From an uncultured Lachnospiraceae bacterium (lineage in GTDB: Bacteria > Bacillota > Clostridia > Lachnospirales > Lachnospiraceae), in NCBI GenBank assembly GCA_958402795.1, contig CATXUX010000022.1, positions 1 to 56,218 of the forward strand: a stretch of DNA of 56,218 bases, read 5' to 3'. Of this stretch, positions 8,915 to 16,888 are shown in pieces. A program made the position numbers and the translations under genes. The notes below the pieces were generated by a model. The model searched no databases. It was not told where the DNA came from and worked only from the letters and a program-made list of their open reading frames with translations. Every line of letters starts with the position of its first letter. The first letter of the stretch is position 1.

Positions 8915-9831
8915 AGCTGGATAAGGTGACGGAAGATGTACTGGGAGTAATTGATTCTTATGGTTTTAAACAGGAGGGGGCCTACAATCTGCGCCTGAAT
9001 GGAATGGCGGTGTGCCATGGCGACAGCCGGCATATCCAGATCGTGAAGAAGCAGGACAAGCCAGGGATTGATATCCATATCAGCGGCGAGGCAAAGAATG
9101 AACAGGTTCATATACCGGTTGTGATGTCGGAACCCGGGATCGATATCGTATATAATGATTTTTATATTGAGGACGGTGCGGATGTCACGATCGTGGCAGG
9201 CTGCGGAATCCATGGCGAAGGCTGCAGTGAGACACGGCATGACGGAATCCATACGTTCCATGTAGGAAAGAATGCGAACGTAAAATACGTAGAAAACCAC
9301 TATGCGGAGGGAAACGGGAGCGGAGATAAGGTGCTGAATCCGGTGACGCAGATCTATGTGGGAGAGAATTCTGTCTTTACTCTGGAGACATCTCAGATCA
9401 AAGGGGTAGATTCCACGAAGCGTGAGACGTATGTGGAACTGGCGGAAGATGCGAAGCTGTATGTGACGGAAAAACTGATGACGCACGACGGCCAGACGGC
9501 AGTTTCCAATATGGATGTGCAGCTCAACGGGGAAAACAGTTCGGCACGGATCATTTCCCGTTCTGTTGCAAAGGGAACTTCAAATCAGATTTTCCATCCG
9601 CGCGCGATCGGAAACAATCTGTGCCACGCCCATGTGCAGTGCGATTCGATCATCATGGACCAGGCAGAGATCAGTTCCATTCCGGAAATTAACGCAAAGC
9701 ATGTGGACGCACAGATCGTCCATGAGGCGGCGATCGGGCGGATCAATGACGAGCAGCTTGTCAAGCTGCGTACATTTGGACTTTCGGAGGAAGAAGCGGA
9801 GTCTGTGATCATTGAAAACTTCCTGCGCTGA
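8911..9831 (+). CDS. sufB: SufB/SufD family Fe-S scaffold protein
   Basis: A 306-residue protein of the SufB/SufD family, recognisable from the right-handed beta-helix region (residues about 70-250) and the C-terminal part with IPEINAKHVDAQIVHEAAIG and LRTFGLSEEEAESVIIENFL. It is much shorter than classical SufB (about 465) and lacks its long N-terminal region. With SufC it would form a minimal SufBC-type scaffold complex in the cytoplasm. The start is the ATG in the ATGA overlap with sufC, preceded by GGGAGGAG. thiM follows after 20 bp, linking cluster assembly and thiamine salvage in one transcript. Confidence 0.85.
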   Translation: MKLDKVTEDVLGVIDSYGFKQEGAYNLRLNGMAVCHGDSRHIQIVKKQDKPGIDIHISGEAKNEQVHIPVVMSEPGIDIVYNDFYIEDGADVTIVAGCGIHGEGCSETRHDGIHTFHVGKNANVKYVENHYAEGNGSGDKVLNPVTQIYVGENSVFTLETSQIKGVDSTKRETYVELAEDAKLYVTEKLMTHDGQTAVSNMDVQLNGENSSARIISRSVAKGTSNQIFHPRAIGNNLCHAHVQCDSIIMDQAEISSIPEINAKHVDAQIVHEAAIGRINDEQLVKLRTFGLSEEEAESVIIENFLR

Positions 9832-9851
9832 TCGGATGGGAGGAAAATCAT

Positions 9852-10688
9852 ATGCTGTCAGACTGTATGGATCAGGTGAAGAGGACTGCGCCTCTGGTGC
9901 ATAATATCACGAATTACGTGACTGTGAATGATGTGGCAAATATACTGCTGGCATGCGGCGCAAGTCCGATCATGGCGGACGATGCGGACGAAGTGGAAGA
10001 GATTACTTCTGTTTGCAGCGCACTCAATATCAACATCGGAACGCTGAATAAACGGTGCATTGAGAGTATGTACCGGGCAGGAAAAAAAGCAAAGGAACTG
10101 GGACACGCGGTCCTTCTCGATCCGGTCGGAGCCGGAGCGAGTTCGCTGCGTACCAGAACCGCGCTGGGACTGATCAGGGAGATTTCGTTTGACGTGATCC
10201 GCGGAAATATTTCGGAGATTAAGACACTCTCGCAGGGGGACGGCACAACAAAAGGCGTCGATGCAGATGTTGCGGACGCAGTGACGGAGGACACGCTGGA
10301 TGAAGCGATTGCGTTTGTCCGTGCATTTGCCGTACAAACCGGGAGCGTGATTGCTGTGACCGGCGCGATCGATCTGGTAACAGATGGAGATACTTGTTAT
10401 GTGATCCGGAACGGCCGTCCGGAGATGGGAAAGATTACCGGAACCGGCTGCCAGCTCTCCGGCATGATGACGGCATTTCTGGCGGCGAACCCGGACAGAA
10501 AACTCGAGGCGGCTGCCGCGGCTGTGTGCGCAATGGGACTTGCCGGTGAAATCGGCTGGAGCCGTATGCGCGAAGGAGACGGAAACGCGACTTACCGGTG
10601 CCGGATCATAGACGCGGTTTATCATATGAACGGAGCCATACTGGAGCAGGGGGCGAAGTATGAGATCCGAAAGAAACCAGGGAGGTGA
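9852..10688 (+). CDS. thiM: Hydroxyethylthiazole kinase ThiM
   Basis: A 278-residue enzyme that phosphorylates 4-methyl-5-(2-hydroxyethyl)thiazole so it can be reused for thiamine. Motifs include PLVHNITNYVTVNDVANILL at the N-terminus, VLLDPVGAGAS, the RGNISEI segment and the ATP/anion-hole motif ITGTGCQLSG. Length and motif order are those of the ribokinase-like ThiM family. It is followed after six bases by thiE, whose product joins the resulting thiazole phosphate to the pyrimidine made by ThiD. The start has GATGGGAGGAAAATCAT upstream. Secure. Confidence 0.95.
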   Translation: MLSDCMDQVKRTAPLVHNITNYVTVNDVANILLACGASPIMADDADEVEEITSVCSALNINIGTLNKRCIESMYRAGKKAKELGHAVLLDPVGAGASSLRTRTALGLIREISFDVIRGNISEIKTLSQGDGTTKGVDADVADAVTEDTLDEAIAFVRAFAVQTGSVIAVTGAIDLVTDGDTCYVIRNGRPEMGKITGTGCQLSGMMTAFLAANPDRKLEAAAAAVCAMGLAGEIGWSRMREGDGNATYRCRIIDAVYHMNGAILEQGAKYEIRKKPGR

Positions 10689-10694
10689 ACTGTA

Positions 10695-11336
10695 ATGAGC
10701 TGCAAGAAGGAAGATCTGCTGCTTTATGCTGTGACAGACCGGCGCTGGCTGGATGGGGAAACCCTCGCGGCGCAGGTTGAGAGAGCGCTGAAAGGCGGCG
10801 CGACATGTATCCAGCTCCGGGAAAAAGAACTGGATGAAAAAGCATTTTTGGAAGAGGCAAAGGAAATCGGTCAAATTTGTAAAAAATATCATGTGCCGTT
10901 TTTGATCAACGACAATGTGGAGATCGCTATGGCAGCGGACGCAGACGGCGTTCATGTGGGTCAGCATGATATGGCGGCGCTCGATGTCCGGCGCAGGCTG
11001 GGTCCGGATAAACTCATCGGTGTATCGGCAGGGACTCTGGAGCAGGCTCTGGAGGCACAGCGTTGCGGAGCAGACTATCTGGGAGTCGGCGCAGTATTTC
11101 CGACCGGTTCAAAATCGGATGCGTCCGCAGTAAGCCGTGAGACGCTGCGGGAAATCTGTGCGGCGGTGTCCATTCCGGTTATCGCGATCGGCGGGATCCA
11201 TGCGCAGAATGTAAACGAACTGAAAGGAACCGGAATCTGCGGCGTTGCAGTGATCAGCGCACTGTTTGCCCGGAAAGATATTGAAGCCGCAGCAGAAGAA
11301 CTGCGGCGAAAGACGGAGAAAATGCTGGAAAACTGA
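10695..11336 (+). CDS. thiE: Thiamine-phosphate synthase ThiE
   Basis: A 213-residue TIM-barrel enzyme that couples hydroxymethylpyrimidine diphosphate with thiazole phosphate to give thiamine monophosphate. Recognised by LLYAVTDRRW at the N-terminus, GGATCIQLREK, LINDNVEIAMAADADGVHVG (substrate and Mg2+ binding), VGAVFPTGSKSDA and IAIGGI. It directly follows thiM behind a GGGAGGTG site. With thiM and thiD it forms a salvage-only thiamine route; no thiC, thiG or thiH is in the window. Confidence 0.95.
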   Translation: MSCKKEDLLLYAVTDRRWLDGETLAAQVERALKGGATCIQLREKELDEKAFLEEAKEIGQICKKYHVPFLINDNVEIAMAADADGVHVGQHDMAALDVRRRLGPDKLIGVSAGTLEQALEAQRCGADYLGVGAVFPTGSKSDASAVSRETLREICAAVSIPVIAIGGIHAQNVNELKGTGICGVAVISALFARKDIEAAAEELRRKTEKMLEN

Positions 11337-11418
11337 AGAAAAACGAGGAAAGAGAGCGATTGAGGAGGGCGGCAGCATGCATTGAGGTGGGCAACGTATA
11401 GAATGGAGACGATCATAA

Positions 11419-12084
11419 ATGATAAAAGGTGCAATCTTTGACGTAGACGGAACACTGCTGAATTCGATGCCGGTGTGGGAAAATCTGGGAGAGCTTTATT
11501 TAAAACGGCTCGGGATCGAGGCAGAAAAAGAACTGGGAGATATCCTGTGTACGATGAGTATGCAGCAGGGCGCGGAATATCTGGCGGCACATTACAATCT
11601 GGAACTGACAACAGAACAGGTTATGGATGGAATCAGTCGGGAGATCCGGGATTTTTATACGGACCGTGTTCCGCTGAAAGAAGGTGTCCGCGGGTTTCTG
11701 GAAGGATTGCGGGAACTGGGAATACCTATGATCGCGGCAACCTCCGGTGATCGTGCAAATGCCGAGGCGGCTTTTAAACGATTGAACATATGGAACTTGT
11801 TTGAGATGATCCTGACCTGCACAGGTCTGCAGACAGATAAAAACCATCCGGATATTTATCTGACAGCGGCACTGCAGATGGACTGCGATCCGGATGAGGT
11901 CCTTGTCTTCGAAGATGCGTACTATGCGCTGCAGACAGCAAAAAAAGCAGGATTTAAAACCGTTGCGGTCTATGACAAATCCAATGACCGTGATTTGGGG
12001 AAGATCTGGAATCTGGCAGATATTTATCTGCCGGAATATGATGATTTTCAGGTCTTCTGGAGAAGAGTAGAAAAGCTGGCGTAG
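11419..12084 (+). CDS. HAD-superfamily phosphatase in the thiamine salvage operon
   Basis: A 221-residue HAD hydrolase of the beta-phosphoglucomutase/phosphatase subclass: nucleophile motif FDVDGTLL at the N-terminus, a helical cap domain (residues about 15-85), then AATSGD, a Lys-containing stretch (DKNHPDIY) and VFEDAYYALQTAKKAG. Members dephosphorylate small phosphorylated metabolites. It lies between thiE and thiD in the same direction, so a role in dephosphorylating thiamine phosphate or clearing a damaged intermediate is a reasonable inference, not shown by the sequence. An 82-bp gap precedes it; no promoter is obvious there. Confidence 0.82.
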   Translation: MIKGAIFDVDGTLLNSMPVWENLGELYLKRLGIEAEKELGDILCTMSMQQGAEYLAAHYNLELTTEQVMDGISREIRDFYTDRVPLKEGVRGFLEGLRELGIPMIAATSGDRANAEAAFKRLNIWNLFEMILTCTGLQTDKNHPDIYLTAALQMDCDPDEVLVFEDAYYALQTAKKAGFKTVAVYDKSNDRDLGKIWNLADIYLPEYDDFQVFWRRVEKLA

Positions 12085-12129
12085 TTTCCGTTTTCGGGGA
12101 TGCGGCAGCATGGGAGAGGAAAAAATAGT

Positions 12130-12924
12130 ATGAAAACGGTATTATCCATCGCAGGAAGTGACTCTAGTGGCGGGGCGGGAATACAGGCGGATATCAAAAC
12201 GATAACGACAAACGGCGTATACGCCATGACAGCAGTCACCGCGCTGACGGCACAGAATACAACCGGAGTAACCGGGATCATGGAAGTATCACCGGCATTT
12301 CTGGCAGAGCAGATTGATGCTGTATTTACGGACATTCGTCCGGATGCGGTGAAGATCGGGATGGTTTCTTCTTCCGTGCTGATCCGTACGATTGCAGAGA
12401 AACTGCAGGAATATCATGCAGATCATATTGTGGTTGATCCTCTTATGGTCGCGACGAGCGGTTCCCGGTTGATCAGCGAAGACGCCGTAGAGGCTTTGGA
12501 GAAAACCTTGTTCCCGCTTGCGCAGCTTCTGACTCCGAACATTCCGGAGGCAGAAGTTCTGTCCGGGATTCCTGTGAGGACAGAAGAAGACATGATCCGC
12601 GCGGCCGAAATGATCAGTGAAACGTACCATTGTGCTGTGCTGTGTAAAGGAGGCCACCAGGTCAATGACGCGAATGATCTGCTGTACCGCGACGGAGAGT
12701 ACCGGTGGTTTTATGGAAGACGCATTGACAATCCGAACACACATGGGACAGGCTGTACACTTTCCAGTGCGATCGCGGCAAATCTGGCAAAAGGATATGG
12801 TCTGGATGAGGCGGTCGGGCGTGCGAAAGAATATATTTCCGGGGCACTTCTGGCGATGCTGGATCTGGGAAAGGGTTCCGGACCGATGAACCACATGTTT
12901 GATATATCGGGCAGATTTTGTTAA
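12130..12924 (+). CDS. thiD: Hydroxymethylpyrimidine/phosphomethylpyrimidine kinase ThiD
   Basis: A 264-residue ribokinase-like enzyme that phosphorylates hydroxymethylpyrimidine twice to supply ThiE. It shows AGSDSSGGAGIQADIKT at the N-terminus, VVDPLMVATSG, LTPNIPEAEVL and the anion-hole motif NTHGTGCTLSSA. The open frame reaches back to 12100, but the ATG at 12130 begins the conserved part and follows GGGAGAGGA. It is the last gene of the salvage operon; no terminator is evident between it and the rplS promoter. Confidence 0.95.
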   Translation: MKTVLSIAGSDSSGGAGIQADIKTITTNGVYAMTAVTALTAQNTTGVTGIMEVSPAFLAEQIDAVFTDIRPDAVKIGMVSSSVLIRTIAEKLQEYHADHIVVDPLMVATSGSRLISEDAVEALEKTLFPLAQLLTPNIPEAEVLSGIPVRTEEDMIRAAEMISETYHCAVLCKGGHQVNDANDLLYRDGEYRWFYGRRIDNPNTHGTGCTLSSAIAANLAKGYGLDEAVGRAKEYISGALLAMLDLGKGSGPMNHMFDISGRFC

Positions 12925-12931
12925 AAAATCC

Positions 12932-12960
12932 TTGCATCCGGACGAAAATTGTGGTAAACT
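12932..12960 (+). promoter_or_regulatory. Promoter for rplS
   Basis: TTGCAT (12932-12937), a 17-bp spacer and TAAACT (12955-12960), immediately downstream of thiD. It gives rplS its own transcription start and a leader of roughly 75 bases. Confidence 0.6.
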
Positions 12961-12966
12961 ACAACA

Positions 12967-13042
12967 GTTGTTTGTGAGTAGAAAGCGATGGTCCTCTGGC
13001 ACATGAGGTGTTAAGAACGTCAAATATGAAGGAGGTCACACA
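12967..13042 (+). promoter_or_regulatory. Probable L19 leader RNA (autoregulatory)
   Basis: The 5' leader of rplS between its promoter and its ribosome binding site. Firmicute rplS transcripts often carry the Rfam L19 leader, by which L19 represses its own synthesis. Here the last part (GTTAAGAACGTCAAATATG before AAGGAGGT) resembles the usual 3' part of that motif from memory. I could not run a covariance model, so the call rests on position and partial likeness. Confidence 0.45.
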
Positions 13043-13390
13043 ATGAACGATATTATTAAGAACATTGAAGCGGAACAGTTAAAGGAGAACGCTCCGGAGT
13101 TTCGTGTGGGCGATACCGTTAAGGTTTACGCGAAGATCAAGGAAGGAAACCGCGAGAGAATTCAGGTGTTTGAAGGAACGGTACTGAAGAGACAGGGCGG
13201 CGGAGTTCGCGAGACATTCACAGTACGCAAGAGTTCCAATGGCGTAGGCGTTGAGAAGACCTGGCCGGTTCACTCTCCGCATGTGGAGCGGGTTGAGGTT
13301 GTCCGCAGAGGTAAAGTAAGAAGAGCGAAGCTGAATTACCTGAGAGACCGTGTAGGTAAGAAAGCAAAGGTAAAAGAATTAGTAAAATAA
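13043..13390 (+). CDS. rplS: 50S ribosomal protein L19
   Basis: A 115-residue protein with the standard L19 features: FRVGDTVKVYAKIKEGNRER near the N-terminus, VFEGTVLKRQGGGVRETFTV, and the C-terminal basic segment RGKVRRAKLNYLRDRVGKKAK. L19 sits at the interface of the 30S and 50S subunits. The ribosome binding site is AAGGAGGT. In B. subtilis rplS follows trmD; here trmD is about 40 kb downstream, and rplS heads its own unit with a terminator directly after it. Confidence 0.98.
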   Translation: MNDIIKNIEAEQLKENAPEFRVGDTVKVYAKIKEGNRERIQVFEGTVLKRQGGGVRETFTVRKSSNGVGVEKTWPVHSPHVERVEVVRRGKVRRAKLNYLRDRVGKKAKVKELVK

Positions 13391-13403
13391 TAGCATGAGC
13401 GAG

Positions 13404-13429
13404 GGGACAAACATTGGGTTGTCCCTTTT
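13404..13429 (+). terminator. Terminator after rplS
   Basis: A 7-bp perfect GC-rich stem GGGACAA/TTGTCCC (13404-13410 with 13419-13425), an 8-base loop and a following TTTT. It lies 14 bases behind the rplS stop codon. Confidence 0.8.
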
Positions 13430-13471
13430 ATCATAGTTAGGGGCAGCAAAAAGGATTTTGCGGGAGATGCG

Positions 13472-14158
13472 ATGCAGGAATCGAAAGAACAAAAAAAGCG
13501 GCGTGCTGTGCCGGTGGAGAAGCAGACGATAGATCGAAATAAGAAAAAGAAACTGAATAAAAAAAGAGGAAAAAAGAAAAAGAAGAAAAAAGGCCTTCAT
13601 TTTCCACAGCGGACGTGTTTGTCAGACGGAAAACGTCTGCGGAGTATCCTGTGCTGGATCGTAGAGATTCTGGTGGTATGTATCCTTGCCTGGGCGCTGG
13701 TCTCACTGTTTGGACGGCGTGTCAGCAATGCGGGAGATTCCATGAGTCCGGTTCTGCAAAACGGAGATGTTGTACTGGTGGACCGGGTGGTGTATAATGC
13801 AAGAAAGCCGCAGCGCGGGGATGTGATCGCATTTCGCCCGAACGGCAATGAAAATTCACACTATTCGATCAAACGAGTCGTGGGTCTGCCCGGGGAAACG
13901 GTACAGATCACAGACGGCCGGGTGTATATCAACGGGGAGCTTCAGGAAGAAGGAATTTATGCGCAGGATATTGAATCTGCCGGGATCGCGGCAGAACCGG
14001 TTGAGCTGGGCGAGCAGGAATATTTTGTATTAGGAGACAATCATACGGCAAGCGATGACAGCAGGATGGCAGAGATCGGAAATGTACAAAGAGAGGACAT
14101 CTTCGGGAAAGTCTGGTTTATCGTAAGTCCAAAGCAAAACAGGGGAATGTTAAGGTAA
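13472..14158 (+). CDS. lepB: Signal peptidase I with Lys-rich N-terminal extension
   Basis: A 228-residue type I signal peptidase, which removes signal peptides on the outer face of the membrane. The catalytic Ser is S90 in GDSMSP and the general-base Lys is K134 in YSIKRVVGLPGE; box E is FVLGDNHTASDDSR. A single membrane helix spans about residues 58-80. Unusually, residues 1-45 form a very basic cytoplasmic tail with long Lys runs. It is one of two lepB genes, separated only by rbgA. Start at 13472 behind GGGAGATGC. Confidence 0.92.
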   Translation: MQESKEQKKRRAVPVEKQTIDRNKKKKLNKKRGKKKKKKKGLHFPQRTCLSDGKRLRSILCWIVEILVVCILAWALVSLFGRRVSNAGDSMSPVLQNGDVVLVDRVVYNARKPQRGDVIAFRPNGNENSHYSIKRVVGLPGETVQITDGRVYINGELQEEGIYAQDIESAGIAAEPVELGEQEYFVLGDNHTASDDSRMAEIGNVQREDIFGKVWFIVSPKQNRGMLR

Positions 14159-14184
14159 CACAATAAAATAAGCGAGGGAAAGAG

Positions 14185-15048
14185 ATGCATTTTCAATGGT
14201 ATCCGGGGCATATGACAAAGGCCCGGCGGATGATGCAGGAAAATATAAAACTGGTAGATCTGGTGATCGAGCTTGTGGATGCGAGAATCCCGCTAAGCAG
14301 CAGAAATCCGGATATTGATGAGCTGGGGAAGAACAAGGCACGGCTGATTGTTCTCAACAAGTCCGATCTGGCAGAGGAGAAGTGGAACGACGCATGGATG
14401 GAATACTTTCGGAATCAGGGATATTTCGCCGTAAAAGTAAATTCAAAGCAGGGCGGCGGCATGAAGTCTGTTCAGAGTGTCATTCAGGACGCATGCCGGG
14501 AGAAGATCGAGCGCGACCGGAAGAGAGGAATTCAGAACCGTCCGGTACGTGCGATGATCGCGGGAATCCCGAATGTCGGGAAATCGACGTTTATCAATAC
14601 ACTGGCAGGAAAAGCATGTGCAAAAACCGGGAATAAACCGGGAGTGACAAAAGGGAAGCAGTGGATCCGGCTGAATAAAAATGTGGAACTTCTGGATACG
14701 CCGGGAATTCTCTGGCCGAAGTTTGACGACCAGACCGTAGGACTGCGGCTGGCATATATCGGATCGATCAAGGACGATATACTGAACACGGAGGAACTTG
14801 CGGCAGAACTGTGCCGGTTCCTTACAGAAACTTATCCGGGTGTGCTGGCGGAAAAATATCAGATCGAGGAATCACCGGACGGTTTCGCAGTGATCCGGAA
14901 GATCGCGGAAAGCAGGCACTGCCTTGTGCGGGGAAATGAATACGATACGGAAAAGGCTGCGCGGCTGATGCTGGATGATTTCCGGAACGGACGGATCGGA
15001 CGGATCACGCTGGAATTTCCGGAACAAAGTGATAATCAGGAAAAGTAA
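14185..15048 (+). CDS. rbgA: Ribosome biogenesis GTPase RbgA (YlqF)
   Basis: A 287-residue circularly permuted GTPase needed for late 50S assembly. The G motifs occur in permuted order: LNKSDL (G4) comes first, then G1 IPNVGKSTFINTL and G3 DTPGILWPK. The opening MHFQWYPGHMTKA is the N-terminal signature of YlqF/RbgA, and a C-terminal domain follows. Neighbourhood with rplS and rnhB is conserved in Firmicutes. Start at 14185 behind GAGGGAAAGAG. Confidence 0.95.
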   Translation: MHFQWYPGHMTKARRMMQENIKLVDLVIELVDARIPLSSRNPDIDELGKNKARLIVLNKSDLAEEKWNDAWMEYFRNQGYFAVKVNSKQGGGMKSVQSVIQDACREKIERDRKRGIQNRPVRAMIAGIPNVGKSTFINTLAGKACAKTGNKPGVTKGKQWIRLNKNVELLDTPGILWPKFDDQTVGLRLAYIGSIKDDILNTEELAAELCRFLTETYPGVLAEKYQIEESPDGFAVIRKIAESRHCLVRGNEYDTEKAARLMLDDFRNGRIGRITLEFPEQSDNQEK

Positions 15049-15062
15049 GAGGAGCTTGTGAT

Positions 15063-15614
15063 ATGGAAGGAAATGAAGAAAGAAGTATTTTCCGTGAGTT
15101 ATTAAGCTGGATCGTGTATCTTGTGTGTATCGTGGCGATTTCGCTGCTGATCATCACGTATGTCGGACAGCGGACACGCGTCGACGGACATTCAATGGAA
15201 CCGACGCTTTCTGACGGAGATAATCTGATCGTGGATAAGATTTCGTACCGTTTCCGGGAACCCGAGCGGTATGAGATCGTCGTATTTCCATACCGGTACG
15301 AGGAAAACGTGTATTACATAAAACGGATCATCGGACTTCCCGGGGAAACGATACAGATCATGGATGGTTATGTGTATATAAACGGGGAAATGCTGGACGA
15401 ACATTATGGCGCGGAAGTGATGGAAAATCCGGGAATTGCGGCAGAACCGATCACACTCGGGGAAGATGAATACTTTGTCCTTGGCGATAATCGGAACCAC
15501 AGCTCAGACAGCCGTGTGGAGACCGTCGGCGTGATCCACCGGGATGAACTGATGGGAAGGGCATGGGTACGGATCTGGCCGCTTAACTCCTTTGGTCTGA
15601 TCCGGCATGAGTAA
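15063..15614 (+). CDS. lepB: Signal peptidase I (second copy)
   Basis: A 183-residue type I signal peptidase with one N-terminal membrane helix (about residues 13-33), catalytic Ser S44 in GHSMEPTL, general-base Lys K87 in YYIKRIIGLPGE, and VLGDNRNHSSDSR. Unlike the upstream paralogue it lacks the basic tail and has the usual length for Firmicutes. It follows rbgA by 14 bp behind AAGAGGAG, so it is part of the same transcript. Confidence 0.93.
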   Translation: MEGNEERSIFRELLSWIVYLVCIVAISLLIITYVGQRTRVDGHSMEPTLSDGDNLIVDKISYRFREPERYEIVVFPYRYEENVYYIKRIIGLPGETIQIMDGYVYINGEMLDEHYGAEVMENPGIAAEPITLGEDEYFVLGDNRNHSSDSRVETVGVIHRDELMGRAWVRIWPLNSFGLIRHE

Positions 15615-15635
15615 AAAAAATGTTCGGGGTACGGC

Positions 15636-16400
15636 ATGAAAGAAAAAATTGACACCATACAGAAGAAATTTGAGAGTGCGCCAGAGAGCGCTCTTCCGGA
15701 ATTATATGAAACATATGCAGATGATCCGAGAAGTGGTGTTCAAAACCTGATCCGGAAATATAAGCGGCAGGAAGAAAAACTGCAGGAGGAGCGCAGACGT
15801 CTGGAGACGATGCGTGAATTTGAGCGGCGCTATGAGGACTGCGTTTCAATCTGCGGGATCGATGAGGCGGGCAGGGGACCGCTGGCAGGTCCCGTCGTGG
15901 CAGGAGCGGTGATCCTGCCGAAAGAGTGTGAGATCCTTTATTTGAATGATTCCAAAAAACTCTCTGCACGGCGGCGGGAAGAACTCTATGATGAGATTAT
16001 GGAAAAAGCCGTTGCCGTCGGGGTGGGGATGAGTTCTCCTGCACGGATTGACGAGATCAATATCCTGCAGGCAACCTACGAGGCAATGCGGGAGGCCGTC
16101 GGAAAACTGGACGTTATGCCGGAAGTGCTTCTGAATGACGCGGTGACGATTCCGGGAATCGAGATCTGCCAGGTGCCGATCATCAAAGGGGACGCAAGGA
16201 GCGTATCGATTGCCGCAGCAAGTATCATTGCAAAAGTGACAAGGGACCGGCTGATGGTCCAGTATGACGCCCTGATGCCGGAATACGGATTTGCAAAGCA
16301 TAAGGGATATGGCTCGAAAGAGCATATTGAAGCGTTGAAAAAATATGGACCGTCTCCCATTCACCGGAGGACATTTATCGGACATTTTGTGGAGATATAA
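15636..16400 (+). CDS. rnhB: Ribonuclease HII
   Basis: A 254-residue RNase HII, which nicks at ribonucleotides in DNA-RNA hybrids. The catalytic core starts with ICGIDEAGRGPLAGPVVAGA (first Asp and Glu), followed by LNDSKKLSARRREELYDEI, and ends with SIIAKVTRDRLM, KHKGYGSKEH and SPIHRRTF. About 70 residues of charged helix precede the core, a length variant common in clostridia. The start at 15636 has only a weak GGGGTACGG site; no better in-frame start gives the full domain. Confidence 0.94.
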   Translation: MKEKIDTIQKKFESAPESALPELYETYADDPRSGVQNLIRKYKRQEEKLQEERRRLETMREFERRYEDCVSICGIDEAGRGPLAGPVVAGAVILPKECEILYLNDSKKLSARRREELYDEIMEKAVAVGVGMSSPARIDEINILQATYEAMREAVGKLDVMPEVLLNDAVTIPGIEICQVPIIKGDARSVSIAAASIIAKVTRDRLMVQYDALMPEYGFAKHKGYGSKEHIEALKKYGPSPIHRRTFIGHFVEI

Positions 16401-16412
16401 GGACAGGAAGAA

Positions 16413-16802
16413 ATGACAGTGGTGAACCAACATACAGATCAGACCACAGGCAGCAGTGTCAACAGGCGAAAGGTGGGAGGACGCTACGAACAGGCTGTGG
16501 GATACTATCTGGAACAGCAGGGATGTGAAATCCTCGAATATAATTACCGGTGCCGCGCAGGGGAGATCGATATTGTCATGCGCGACGGAGAGTATCTTGT
16601 GTTCTGCGAAGTGAAATACCGAAAACGGAAAAACGGAGGCGCCCTGGAGGCAGTTGACCGCAGAAAACAGCAGACGATCTTCCGCTGTGCCGAGTGCTAT
16701 CTGCTTCGTCATCATATCGGAGAAACTCTGTGCAGATTTGATGTGATCGGCGTGGAAGGAAGCCGGATCATCTGGATCAAGGATGCGTTTAACGGGACTT
16801 GA
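16413..16802 (+). CDS. YraN/UPF0102 family endonuclease-like protein
   Basis: A 129-residue protein of the YraN (UPF0102) family, with a restriction-endonuclease-like fold. Recognised by YEQAVGYYLEQQG, the EIDIVMRDGEYLVFCEVKYR motif with its Asp and Glu-x-Lys residues, and the VDRRKQQTIFRCAECYL segment. Its biological role is not settled; it is typically found next to rnhB, as here. The start at 16413 follows GGACAGGAAG, 12 bp behind rnhB. Confidence 0.88.
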   Translation: MTVVNQHTDQTTGSSVNRRKVGGRYEQAVGYYLEQQGCEILEYNYRCRAGEIDIVMRDGEYLVFCEVKYRKRKNGGALEAVDRRKQQTIFRCAECYLLRHHIGETLCRFDVIGVEGSRIIWIKDAFNGT

Positions 16803-16888
16803 TCCACAAAGAGATTATGAGTGTGCATGACGGCGGGGATGTACAGTTACTATGAAATAGGAAAACAGACACGGGAGGCGGGAATCAG

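Noticed and set aside
9858..10967. A 369-codon open frame opposite thiM and thiE
   Set aside because: Shadow of two secure thiamine genes; composition rich in Arg, His and Ser as expected for antisense reading.
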